39,246 nt of DNA from Methyloradius sp035460505. Its GTDB lineage: Bacteria > Pseudomonadota > Gammaproteobacteria > Burkholderiales > Methylophilaceae. The stretch spans positions 1-39,246 of the forward strand of contig DATHWP010000060.1 in the NCBI GenBank assembly GCA_035460505.1, written 5' to 3'. This document shows positions 27,290-35,505 of this stretch, piece by piece. The notes beneath the pieces are model-generated. The model was given only the letters and a program-made list of their open reading frames with translations. It was not told the origin of the DNA and did no database searches. Position 1 is the first letter of the stretch; each line of letters starts with the position of its first letter. A program made the position numbers and the translations under genes.

Positions 27290-28156
27290 CTAACTGAATG
27301 ATACCTGCCCAGCCATTTTAGACAAATCTTGTTTGTAATCAAGCCGTTTTGCTAAGCCCTTGAATGCTAACGATGCTTGCGCTCTTGGAAACGCATTGAC
27401 CACTGCGCGACCCAAGCTTGTTGCATGGCTGATATGCTCATCTTTAGGAACATTACCAATAAACTCTAATTCAATTTGCATAAATCGTTGGGCAACCTCA
27501 GAAATATTGTTGAAGACGATTTGTGCCTCAGCGCTATTGGCTTGGCTGACTAATATGCCGAAAGAGCGTTGGCCGATTTTCTGGCACATTTGTTTAATCA
27601 GTATATAGGCTTGTTTGATTGATTCAGCCTCTTGTGTGAGGTGAATCACAATTTCATGCTCACTCAGTATAGGCAATGGTAGTTCATGATGCTTGTTCAA
27701 TACAGCATCTAGCAGAATGACATCATAGTGTGACGCTAATTGGCTAAACGTTTGGCTCAATGCGGTCTTTGTCATGCCATCAAAAGCTGGGTGGCTACGG
27801 CTTTTATGGCTAAGTTTTGCAATGTTGTAACCATCTTCATATTTTCGCTCGCCACATTGCGCCATGATCTCGGCGAGTGTTGATTTTTGCATCACAGCAT
27901 CAATCAAAGCGGGTGCCTGATTCAAACTATATTGAATAGTGGCTTCGCGTGTTTCGGGGCCTGTATGCATAATCAGCACTTCACTGCTTTGCAGTAAGAG
28001 CGAAGCTGCCAGGTTGCTCAGCAATCTAGGCTGTTCCTTGTGGCAATCACTGTTGAACGCTGAAATGACTGTGATGATTCTGGGGATAGGCCCCGCCATA
28101 ATGCGGCGTAAGCCAGCAGCCTGATCTTCTATGAATCCATGATTGGTATTAGGCAT
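27290..28156 (-). CDS. flhG: FlhG (FleN/YlxH), MinD-like flagellar number regulator with degenerate P-loop
   Basis: FlhG is a MinD-like ATPase that works with FlhF to limit the number and position of flagella. The 288-residue product retains the N-terminal DQAAGLRRIM segment (residues 11-20), the DQAxxLR motif known to stimulate FlhF GTPase, and LASHYDVILLDAV, which fits the Walker B-like strand. The expected deviant Walker A (KGGxGKT) just after ITVISA is absent: residues about 32-41 read SAFNSDCHKE, with no GK[ST]. The usual Asp after the second strand is also replaced (LIMHTGPE). The frame is intact, so this is divergence rather than decay. It overlaps flhF by 8 bp and precedes fliA, the standard flhF-flhG-fliA order. 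Confidence 0.9.
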   Translation of the reverse strand: MPNTNHGFIEDQAAGLRRIMAGPIPRIITVISAFNSDCHKEQPRLLSNLAASLLLQSSEVLIMHTGPETREATIQYSLNQAPALIDAVMQKSTLAEIMAQCGERKYEDGYNIAKLSHKSRSHPAFDGMTKTALSQTFSQLASHYDVILLDAVLNKHHELPLPILSEHEIVIHLTQEAESIKQAYILIKQMCQKIGQRSFGILVSQANSAEAQIVFNNISEVAQRFMQIELEFIGNVPKDEHISHATSLGRAVVNAFPRAQASLAFKGLAKRLDYKQDLSKMAGQVSFS

Positions 28157-29675
28157 GATCAGCTTCCATCAGGTGTGCAACACCAGGCTTGTTGCGGGTA
28201 GCGCCCATCACAAATGGAATTTCGCTGCTAGCCAATTTATAAGGGCTATTGTTTTGCGTACCAAGCTTCAGTGCACGATGCACCAACACTTTTTTATTGG
28301 CTAGATGTAAATCTTCGGGCACGCGCTGGCCATTCGCAACGTAATAGACTTTGAGTTTTTCACGTATGACAACATCCATTACATTGCCGATGATGGCGGC
28401 TTCATCCAGCTTGGTGATGATGCAACCATCAAGACCTTTGCCTTTGTAGGCATTGATCACATCGGTCAAGGTTTCGCTGGTATTGGTCGCGTTCAGGCAC
28501 AGCAACTTCTTGATCTTACGATTGGTATTGGAAAGCATCGCGATTTGCTCAGATACCATGCGGTCACGCTGGCTTACGCCTACTGTATCAATCAATATGG
28601 TGTGCTTGCCTTTGAGTTCTTCAAGGGCAATTTGCAAATCAGCTTCATCTTTAACCGCATGCACCATTACGCCAAGAATCTTGCCGTAAATACGCAGTTG
28701 CTCATGTCCGCCAATACGGTAGGCATCAGTAGTAATAAGGCCTAGTTTGCCGGCACCGTGCTTCATCACAAAGCGTGCCGCCAGTTTTGCGGTGGTGGTG
28801 GTCTTGCCCACGCCAGTTGGGCCAATCAGGGTAAAGATGCCGCCTTTGTCCAGAATATCTGTTTCGTCAGGCATGGTAATCAGGTTTTTATCGATAATGG
28901 CCTGGGTCCAGCTCATCGCCTCTTTTTGCGTTAAATTTGCAGGCATTTTTTCTGCGAGCTGACGTGAAAGGGCAGGGCTGAAGCCGCCTGTGAGTAGTGT
29001 GCTCAACATCATGGCTTTCACTGGGTCGCGTTTTTGTATGCTGCCCCATGACATTTCGGTGAGTTGTGACTCAATCGCATTCCGCATGATGCGTATTTCA
29101 CTCATCATATTGGCGATTTGCTGCTCACTGGCTTCACGGTCAGCATTGCTTGCTACGGTCGGTTCAATTACTTTCGTCGCTGTTACCGTTGGAATTGCTA
29201 CTACAGGTTTTGCCACGCTGGTTTTTACTACAGTCTTTTGTGTAGGCCTATTGATTGGCTCTAGCATGGCAGGGTCAAGCGATAGCTTTTCTGCGCTGCG
29301 TCTTTGCGTAAATACCTTGGGTGGCAGGTTTCTGACTGATTGATCAGATTCTAATCTGTCGAATTCGCGTTCATCATTGTTAGAGAAACCGCTGCTGGCT
29401 ACTTCACCTCGGTAATCACGATGGTTTTTATTCACATAAGACAAGAATGTAGGCTCTGAAGCCACTTCATCAAAATCCTCAAGTCTATGCCGGGTAGGCT
29501 TTCTTGATGGCTCATCAGAAATCATCGACTCAATATCAGCTTCCCTAAAAGCAAGAATCTCGTTGCCACCATCAACCGCTCGGTTGGAAAGGATGACGGC
29601 ATCTTCGCCTAACTCCTTTTTGACCATGCTCAGTGCTTCACGTGAATTTTTGGCAAAGAATCGTTTGATGTTCAT
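28149..29675 (-). CDS. flhF: FlhF, SRP-type GTPase for flagellar placement
   Basis: FlhF is an SRP54/FtsY-family GTPase that marks the site of flagellum assembly, typically a cell pole. The 508-residue product has the FlhF-specific basic N-terminal start MNIKRFFAKNSREALSMVKKELGEDAVILSNR, a long Ser/Thr/Glu/Pro-rich linker (about 55-185), then the N and G domains. G1 is GPTGVGKTTT (about 285-294), G3 DTVG (363-366, more often DTAG) and G4 TKLD (421-424); TTDAYRIGGHEQL lies between. It shares 1 bp with the flhA stop and overlaps flhG. All GTPase motifs are present. Confidence 0.97.
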   Translation of the reverse strand: MNIKRFFAKNSREALSMVKKELGEDAVILSNRAVDGGNEILAFREADIESMISDEPSRKPTRHRLEDFDEVASEPTFLSYVNKNHRDYRGEVASSGFSNNDEREFDRLESDQSVRNLPPKVFTQRRSAEKLSLDPAMLEPINRPTQKTVVKTSVAKPVVAIPTVTATKVIEPTVASNADREASEQQIANMMSEIRIMRNAIESQLTEMSWGSIQKRDPVKAMMLSTLLTGGFSPALSRQLAEKMPANLTQKEAMSWTQAIIDKNLITMPDETDILDKGGIFTLIGPTGVGKTTTTAKLAARFVMKHGAGKLGLITTDAYRIGGHEQLRIYGKILGVMVHAVKDEADLQIALEELKGKHTILIDTVGVSQRDRMVSEQIAMLSNTNRKIKKLLCLNATNTSETLTDVINAYKGKGLDGCIITKLDEAAIIGNVMDVVIREKLKVYYVANGQRVPEDLHLANKKVLVHRALKLGTQNNSPYKLASSEIPFVMGATRNKPGVAHLMEADHA

Positions 29676-31753
29676 TATTGCGCTCCAATAAGGCTAGTAA
29701 CACGGATGGTTTTGGTATCAGGGAGTTCTTCATGCGAGAGCACACGAAGGTTAGGGATTGCACGGCGTAAAAATTTGGCAAGTGCAGCTCGCAGGGCGGC
29801 GGGCACTAGTAATACTGGTGTCATGCCCATTTGCTCTTGTTGTCTTGAGGCTTGTTCTGTTTGTCTAGCAAGTGTTTCAGCTAAGCCTGGCTCAATGGCT
29901 GCACCAGTCGAGTTATTGACTTGCATGGCCTGTATGAGCAGGCGCTCCAAATGGCCATCTAATGCCATCACTGAAACTTCGTCACCTGTAGGGAATAGTT
30001 GTTGCACGATTGCGCGGCCCAGTTGAACACGCACGAGAGAAGTCAGCTCGCTACTATCTTGTGTGCGGCCAGCATGCTCAGCCAGCGTTTCGATGATGGT
30101 GCGCATATCGCGGATATGTACGCCTTCAATCAATAGGTTCTGCAATACTTTTTGAATCACAGCGAGTGACAACATCTTGGGCACTAAATCTTCCACTAGC
30201 TTGGGTGAGTCTTTGCCTACATGGTCTATCAGTTGTTGTACTTCTTGTCTGCCTAACAACTCAGCCGCATGCGTGGTGATGATGTGGTTGAGGTGCGTCG
30301 CAATCACCGTACTGGTATCCACTACGGTATAGCCCATGCCTTGTGCTTGGTCGCGCATGGATTGTTCTACCCAGACCGCTGGCAATCCAAAAGCAGGGTC
30401 GGTGGTGACAGGGCCTGGCAATGCGCCAGTCACCATGCCAGGGTTGATTGCCAAGAACTGGCCATGATGCGATTCACCAGTGGCGATTTCTACGCCTTTA
30501 AGGGTGATCCGATAAGCAGCAGGCTTAAGTTCAAGGTTGTCGCGGATATGCACGGTAGGAGCCAGAAAGCCGACTTCCTGTGCGAATTTCTTGCGCAAGC
30601 CTTTAATGCGCTTGAGCAGGTCACCGCCCTGAGCCTTATCTACCAGTGGAATCAGGCGATAGCCAACTTCAAGGCCAATCACATCGACAGGGACAACGTC
30701 GCCCCAGCTTGCTTCTTCAGGTTCAGGGGCAATTTCGGGCGGAGCTTCTGCCACAGGTAGGTCGTCATGTTTCTTCTGTTCGCTGACCATGTAAGCCAAG
30801 CCAGCGATAATGAGTCCAAGCAGGATAAAAGCAAAATGTGGCATGCCAGGGATAATGCCCATGCCGCCCACAATACCAGCCGTCACAAACAAGGCGCGCG
30901 AATTGGTGAATAGCTGGCTAATCAGTTGGCCGCTGATGTCCTGATTGTTGGCCACTCGTGATACGACTACACCTGCAGCAACCGAGATTACCAGTGAAGG
31001 GATCTGTGCTACCAAGCCATCACCAATCGCCAATAAGGTGTAGTTCTTTACTGCATCGGCAAAGCCCATATCGTGCTGCACGACACCGACAATCAAGCCG
31101 CCGATAATATTGATGACGGTAACCAAGATGCCTGCAATCGCATCACCGCGTACGTATTTACTTGCGCCGTCCATGGCGCCATAGAATTCAGCCTCCTGGC
31201 CGATTTCTTTGCGGCGGGCACGGGCATCATCTTCGCCAATCAGGCCAGCGTTCAAGTCGGCATCAATCGCCATTTGTTTGCCTGGCATGGCATCCAAGGT
31301 AAACCGCGCGCCTACTTCTGCGATACGGCCAGCACCTTTGGTCACAACTGTAAAGTTGATGATGGTGAGAATCACGAATACCACGATACCCACTGTGTAG
31401 TTACCGCCAATCAGGAAGTGGCCAAAAGCTTCAATTACCTTGCCCGCAGCATCTGGGCCATTGTGACCTTCCGTCAGCACTACACGGGTAGAGGCTACGT
31501 TGAGTGACAGGCGCAGCATGGTAGTGACAAGCAAAACGGTTGGGAACGCGATAAAGTCGAGTGGTTTGGAGGTATTCAAACCTATCAACAATACTAAGAT
31601 AGCGAGGGCGATGTTAAAGCTGAACAGCACATCAAGCACAATGGCTGGCAATGGCAAAATCATCATCGCCAGTAACAAGATAATAATCAGCGGCGCAGCT
31701 ACAGCACGTGCACCGACTTTATTTAACCATGTACTGAAGTTAAGCGCGTTCAT
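29675..31753 (-). CDS. flhA: FlhA, flagellar type III export gate protein
   Basis: FlhA is the large gate component that forms a nonameric cytoplasmic ring and takes up proton-motive-force-driven export. The 692-residue product has about eight N-terminal membrane helices (to about residue 325). These include the conserved PTVLLVTTMLRLSLNVASTR and the FHIPEP-type motif KYVRGDAIAGI. The cytoplasmic C-terminal domain (about 345-690) ends with LPDTKTIRVTSLIGAQ. It overlaps flhB by 4 bp (ATGA). Length and motifs are normal. Confidence 0.98.
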   Translation of the reverse strand: MNALNFSTWLNKVGARAVAAPLIIILLLAMMILPLPAIVLDVLFSFNIALAILVLLIGLNTSKPLDFIAFPTVLLVTTMLRLSLNVASTRVVLTEGHNGPDAAGKVIEAFGHFLIGGNYTVGIVVFVILTIINFTVVTKGAGRIAEVGARFTLDAMPGKQMAIDADLNAGLIGEDDARARRKEIGQEAEFYGAMDGASKYVRGDAIAGILVTVINIIGGLIVGVVQHDMGFADAVKNYTLLAIGDGLVAQIPSLVISVAAGVVVSRVANNQDISGQLISQLFTNSRALFVTAGIVGGMGIIPGMPHFAFILLGLIIAGLAYMVSEQKKHDDLPVAEAPPEIAPEPEEASWGDVVPVDVIGLEVGYRLIPLVDKAQGGDLLKRIKGLRKKFAQEVGFLAPTVHIRDNLELKPAAYRITLKGVEIATGESHHGQFLAINPGMVTGALPGPVTTDPAFGLPAVWVEQSMRDQAQGMGYTVVDTSTVIATHLNHIITTHAAELLGRQEVQQLIDHVGKDSPKLVEDLVPKMLSLAVIQKVLQNLLIEGVHIRDMRTIIETLAEHAGRTQDSSELTSLVRVQLGRAIVQQLFPTGDEVSVMALDGHLERLLIQAMQVNNSTGAAIEPGLAETLARQTEQASRQQEQMGMTPVLLVPAALRAALAKFLRRAIPNLRVLSHEELPDTKTIRVTSLIGAQ

Positions 31754-32928
31754 GGCGCAATCGCTTTCAAGTTAGGGTTGATGGTGACCAAGAGTTCGTT
31801 GTGCGGATCTAATTCATCAGGCACTGGTACTTCATTCGGGGTGTCAGGGCGGAAACCACCAGTTTTCTTGAAGATGCGCATCTGGAATACATAAGCCAGT
31901 ATTTCTGCAACAGCAGAGTAGAGCGCTTCTGGGATTTCATCGCCAAGTTCGGTGTGTGCGTATAAAGCACGTGCAAGCTTGGGTACTTCAAGCGTCGGTA
32001 TATTATGTTCGCCAGCAATTTCGCGAATTTTCAATGCGATTGCATCAGAGCCCTTGGCCACAACCACAGGCGCGCGCATGCCGCTTTCAGAGTATTTGAT
32101 GGCTACCGCATAGTGGGTTGGGTTAGTGATGACAACATCAGCCTTGGGAATTTCAGACATCATCCTGCGCCGCGCGATTTCACGCTGTTGCTGACGGATT
32201 CTTGCCTTGATCTCAGGGTTGCCTTCGCTCTCTTTTGATTCTTGGCGGATTTCTTCCTTGGTCATCTTCAGCTTATCGGCATAGCTTTTCAGTTGATAAG
32301 GCACATCGATGGCTGCAATGAGTACCAATCCGCCGACAATCGCCAGAAAGCCTTTAAGCAATAAATCATTCACCATGTCTATGCCAGTGTGTAAAGGCTG
32401 TAGAGATAGCGCCATGATCTTATCTATATCGCCCCAAATCACCATGCAGGCGATAGAACCTACCAGAATCGTTTTGCCTATGGCTTTAACCAGCTCAACA
32501 GCAGAATTTTTTGAGAAGAAATTACCAAAACCCTTGATTGGGTTGAGGCGATTGAAGTTAGGAACAAAGGCTTTTTCACTCACATTCCAGCCACCTAATA
32601 TAAGAGCAGAACCGATACTCACTACAAAGAGTAGAAAAGCGAGTGGTGCAAAAGCGATTAATAAATCAAAAAGGGCTTCGGCGATTTTTACTAATAGAAA
32701 TTGAGGGTCAAACGCGGCTTGCCTCTCAAAACTTAAGCCACTTGATAGATTCTGCTTCATAGCAGCGCTTAAATGAGGACCTATCATTAACATACCGAGG
32801 CCGGCAGCAAGTAATAGGGTGCATGTGCCAAGTTCTTTAGAGCGTGGAACATCGCCTTCCGCCCGCGCTTTTTCAATGCGCTTGGGGGTCGCTGGTTCGG
32901 TTTTCTCTAAATCGCTATCTTCAGCCAT
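31750..32928 (-). CDS. flhB: FlhB, export substrate-specificity switch protein
   Basis: FlhB is the gate protein that self-cleaves to change export specificity from hook to filament substrates. The 392-residue product has a charged N-terminus starting MAEDSDLEKTEPATPKRIEKA, four membrane helices (about 35-210) and the cytoplasmic domain with the self-cleavage motif NPTH at residues 269-272, in the same place as in Salmonella FlhB. It is the first gene of the flhB-flhA-flhF-flhG-fliA-motCD run, divergent from flhDC across 647 bp. Confidence 0.98.
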   Translation of the reverse strand: MAEDSDLEKTEPATPKRIEKARAEGDVPRSKELGTCTLLLAAGLGMLMIGPHLSAAMKQNLSSGLSFERQAAFDPQFLLVKIAEALFDLLIAFAPLAFLLFVVSIGSALILGGWNVSEKAFVPNFNRLNPIKGFGNFFSKNSAVELVKAIGKTILVGSIACMVIWGDIDKIMALSLQPLHTGIDMVNDLLLKGFLAIVGGLVLIAAIDVPYQLKSYADKLKMTKEEIRQESKESEGNPEIKARIRQQQREIARRRMMSEIPKADVVITNPTHYAVAIKYSESGMRAPVVVAKGSDAIALKIREIAGEHNIPTLEVPKLARALYAHTELGDEIPEALYSAVAEILAYVFQMRIFKKTGGFRPDTPNEVPVPDELDPHNELLVTINPNLKAIAP

Positions 32929-33191
32929 GTTGCTTCCAACTCCATAAACTTCGGTCTTGTGACGTGGAGCAATTATTTAGCGGGAAGACAACATTGCATC
33001 TGCGGAATAAAAGGGTGAAATGCCTGCTTTCTTTTTTTGAAATAGCTTTAATTTCATTAAATATTGATGAAATTGGGGAAGTTTTCCAAGAGTTAGGATG
33101 GAAATATGAAAATAATTTAAATATTTACTTAAATAAAAACAATCACTTATTAAATAAAATAAATTATTTTCAATTTATTTTAAAAAACTCC

Positions 33192-33218
33192 TAAAGTTTT
33201 CAGAATTGCCGCCGTAAA
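33192..33218 (+). promoter_or_regulatory. Distal sigma-28 type promoter motif upstream of flhDC
   Basis: TAAAGTTT (33192-33199), 11 nt, GCCGTAAA (33211-33218). The -35 is perfect, the spacing is exact and the -10 keeps GCCG and is 6/8 to GCCGATAA. It lies about 360 bp before the flhD ATG, facing it. It shares flanking bases with the second copy 121 bp downstream (CCTAAAGTTTT before, AGAT after). Confidence 0.7.
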
Positions 33219-33312
33219 AGATTTCGTAGGAAAAATTAAAGTTAAACGACAAAGTTGAGTAGATGCATAAAACGTTTAATTTTATTTTTTTAAAAAATGT
33301 TGCAGAAAACCC

Positions 33313-33339
33313 TAAAGTTTTGTTTTTTGTTGCCGTAAC
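33313..33339 (+). promoter_or_regulatory. Proximal sigma-28 type promoter motif upstream of flhDC
   Basis: TAAAGTTT (33313-33320), 11 nt, GCCGTAAC (33332-33339). The -35 and spacing are perfect; the -10 keeps the GCCG core with 5/8 matches. It ends 236 bp before the flhD ATG, in the same orientation, and is a close copy of the motif at 33192. Confidence 0.65.
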
Positions 33340-33425
33340 AGATAAATAAATATTTGGAATGAACAGATAATTTTTAATTTTTATTAAACAGTAGCACCGC
33401 TCTAAGTCATATCCATAGCCTCTTT

Positions 33426-33450
33426 ACAGTGTTTGTAAGACAAACGCTGT
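33426..33450. repeat. 11-bp inverted repeat in the flhDC leader
   Basis: Left arm ACAGTGTTTGT (33426-33436), 3-nt spacer, right arm ACAAACGCTGT (33440-33450). There is a single non-Watson-Crick position that would be a G-U pair in RNA. It lies about 126 bp before the flhD ATG. No T tract follows, so it is not a normal terminator. It may be an operator or a leader-RNA hairpin. Confidence 0.6.
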
Positions 33451-33575
33451 ATTGTTGCGCGTCCGTGTCGCCTACAAAAAATATAGCGAACGTCCAGTAT
33501 TTAGTTTAATTCCAAAAGTCCAAAGTACGCCTCACGTACTGCAATTCAACAACGTTTTAACGCGAGGCACACAAA

Positions 33576-33893
33576 ATGACTGAAAACGAAATAATGTCTG
33601 ACATTAAAGATGCAAACTTAAGCTACTTAATGCTTGCACAACAAATGATACGTTCCGACAAAGCATCTGCAATCTTTCGCCTGGGCTTGAGTAAAGATAT
33701 TGCTGATTTGCTTGAATCACTGAGCAACGCTCAACTACTAAAACTAAGCAGTTCTAACATGATGCTTGCTCGCTTCCGTTTTGAAGACAGTACGATTCTG
33801 ACTATGTTGACCAGCTACACCAAAGATCGTCAGCTAGCGAATGCACATGCAGCTATCTTGATGTCTGGCCAAAAAGCACAAGAACTTGCATAA
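33576..33893 (+). CDS. flhD: FlhD, subunit of the flagellar master activator
   Basis: FlhD with FlhC forms the FlhD4C2 complex that activates early flagellar operons. The 105-residue product has the family core DANLSYLMLAQQMIRSDKASAIFRLGLSKDIADLLESLS and FRFEDSTILTMLTSYTKD. GAGG at 33564-33567 lies 8 nt before the ATG; a second in-frame ATG seven codons in is possible but less well placed. A 103-bp gap separates it from flhC in the same orientation. Confidence 0.97.
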   Translation: MTENEIMSDIKDANLSYLMLAQQMIRSDKASAIFRLGLSKDIADLLESLSNAQLLKLSSSNMMLARFRFEDSTILTMLTSYTKDRQLANAHAAILMSGQKAQELA

Positions 33894-33996
33894 AGATTGG
33901 TTTGAACAAATAAGTTGGATAAGTATTAAAGGTATTACGTAGTTGGTTTTATTTGAGTGAAGTTAATGACTCAAACACAGAGATTGGGAGCGCATC

Positions 33997-34551
33997 ATGG
34001 ATAAGAAAAGTGTAGTAAACGAGTCAGAGCAGATTCAATTAGCCATGCAGTTGATTAAACTGGGGGCCAGATTACAACTGCTGGAATCACAAACCACTTT
34101 ATCCCGAGAGCGCTTGATCAAGCTGTATAAAGAACTGAAAGGCATTTCGCCCCCTAAAGGTATGTTGCCTTTCTCAACTGATTGGTTCTTGACTTGGCAG
34201 CCGAATATTCATTCTTCAATTTTCCTGAATATCTATCGATTTTTACTTAAGCATGCAGAAGTTAAAGGTATTGTGGCTATCATGAAAGCCTATCATCTCT
34301 ATCTGCAACAAGTTGAGGCTGAAGCCTCTGACGAACACGTATTATCACTCACTCGCGCTTGGACATTGGTTCGGTTCGTAGAAAGCAAAATGCTAAAAAT
34401 GCAGCCATGCACATGCTGCGGTGGCGAATTTGTAGTAAATGCCTATGATCTAAATAAAGATTATTATTGCAACTTATGCCATGTACCTTCACGCGCTGGT
34501 AAGACCAAAAAAGCCAAAGAACTTCAATATGCTGCTGAAATGATCGCCTGA
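33997..34551 (+). CDS. flhC: FlhC, subunit of the flagellar master activator
   Basis: FlhC is the DNA-binding, zinc-containing partner of FlhD. The 184-residue product has EQIQLAMQLIKLGARLQLLE near the N-terminus and FSTDWFLTWQPNIHSSIF in the middle. The four zinc cysteines at 138, 141, 158 and 161 match E. coli C137, C140, C157 and C160 with an offset of one. An additional Cys140 sits beside them. The gene is closed by a strong hairpin at 34627-34661. Confidence 0.97.
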   Translation: MDKKSVVNESEQIQLAMQLIKLGARLQLLESQTTLSRERLIKLYKELKGISPPKGMLPFSTDWFLTWQPNIHSSIFLNIYRFLLKHAEVKGIVAIMKAYHLYLQQVEAEASDEHVLSLTRAWTLVRFVESKMLKMQPCTCCGGEFVVNAYDLNKDYYCNLCHVPSRAGKTKKAKELQYAAEMIA

Positions 34552-34626
34552 TTATTATTGGATGTGCATAGGTCAGATTAGACCTTGAATTAAAGCCTTT
34601 CATGATTTAATCTAATCCCAAGTTTT

Positions 34627-34661
34627 AAGCAAAAGAGCTGCCTAGAGCAGCTCTTTTGCTT
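34627..34661. terminator. Intrinsic terminator hairpin after flhC
   Basis: A perfect 15-bp stem (34627-34641 with 34647-34661) around a 5-nt loop, beginning AAGCAAAAGAGCTGC and ending in a T-containing arm followed by TATTT. It lies 75 bp after flhC and would separate flhDC from the downstream membrane methyltransferase gene. Confidence 0.85.
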
Positions 34662-34747
34662 ATTTACTACAAGCAGATTTACTAAATTCAAAATCTATTA
34701 AAGACCTCATTATTTCAAAACGTTTTTTACCTGCCACTTTAGCGATC

Positions 34748-35470
34748 TTGATCCAGTTTGGTGTGCTGGTTTTCTTGTTGTTTTCATTATGGTTATTCAA
34801 TCAACTATTCTTGTTTGTGATGCCCGTTTTTGTCTTAGTCCTACTCCAATCATTACTCACAGTTGGGTTATCAAGCTGGTTTCGTATGCCAGTTTGGTGG
34901 AGATATATCCATTTTGTATTTCCTCTAGCCGTATATGGCATGCTCGCCCTGCATTTGCCGACGCAATTCTATTTGATTGGTTTTTTGATTAGCCTGAGTC
35001 TCTACTGGACTACATTTCGAACGCAAGTCCCGTTTTATCCTTCACGGCCAATCGTCTGGAAGCATGTCTCTGATTTAATTCCATCAGGCACCTCAATTCG
35101 CATGGTTGATATTGGTAGTGGCTTGGGCGATTTAACTATGTACTTGGCAAAGCAACGGCAAGATAGCTATTTTCTGGGGGTGGAAATAGCACCATTACCT
35201 TGGTTAATAAGTGTCGTGAGGGCTAGGCTGCTACGTTCAAAAGCCAAATTCATACTTGGGGATTACAACACCCAGGATTTTTCTGAGTTTGATGTTGTAT
35301 TCGCCTATTTATCCCCCGCAGCCATGTCGGCACTTTGGCAAAAAGCAAAAAATGAGATGCGCCCAGGTAGCTTGCTCATCAGCTACGAATTTAATATTGA
35401 TCAGGTGCCAGCAACTATTGATATAAGCGTGCGTGAAGATTTACCATTGCTCTATGTATGGAACATGTGA
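34748..35470 (+). CDS. Membrane-anchored SAM-dependent methyltransferase-like protein (start uncertain)
   Basis: From TTG 34748 the product is 240 residues: about three membrane helices (about 4-40 and 55-90) followed by a class I methyltransferase fold. Motif I MVDIGSGLGDLTMYLA is at about 119-134, the acidic motif II residue in GVEIAPLPW (E146), then LGDYNTQDF and FDVVFAYLSP. The frame is open back to 34646 with no ATG anywhere. An ATT at 34697 would give a start reading IKDLIISKRFLPATL, with positive charges ahead of the first helix, but neither candidate has a clear ribosome binding site. It is isolated by the flhC terminator and the motA sigma-28 promoter. The substrate is unknown; the fold call is firm, its expression less so. 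Confidence 0.75.
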   Translation: MIQFGVLVFLLFSLWLFNQLFLFVMPVFVLVLLQSLLTVGLSSWFRMPVWWRYIHFVFPLAVYGMLALHLPTQFYLIGFLISLSLYWTTFRTQVPFYPSRPIVWKHVSDLIPSGTSIRMVDIGSGLGDLTMYLAKQRQDSYFLGVEIAPLPWLISVVRARLLRSKAKFILGDYNTQDFSEFDVVFAYLSPAAMSALWQKAKNEMRPGSLLISYEFNIDQVPATIDISVREDLPLLYVWNM

Positions 35471-35505
35471 ATTATTGGCAATAGCGCTATATTAATTAAA
35501 AGATT

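Larger units (their letters stand above)
32929..33575. other. Long AT-rich intergenic region between divergent flhB and flhDC
   Basis: This 647-bp region has no convincing gene. A frame of 116 codons (32844-33194, + strand) starts inside antisense flhB and is Asn/Leu/Lys-rich in the AT-rich part, so it looks like chance. The region contains long A/T runs (about 33080-33190 and 33275-33395), two tandem sigma-28 type promoter motifs and an 11-bp inverted repeat. It should hold the promoters for both the flhB operon and flhDC. A sigma-70 promoter could not be identified with confidence in either direction. Confidence 0.8.

Noticed and set aside
32844..33194. 116-codon frame on the + strand across the flhB start and the AT-rich leader.
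   Set aside because: Half is antisense to flhB and the rest is Asn/Leu/Lys-rich AT-driven sequence; no ribosome binding site or recognisable domain.
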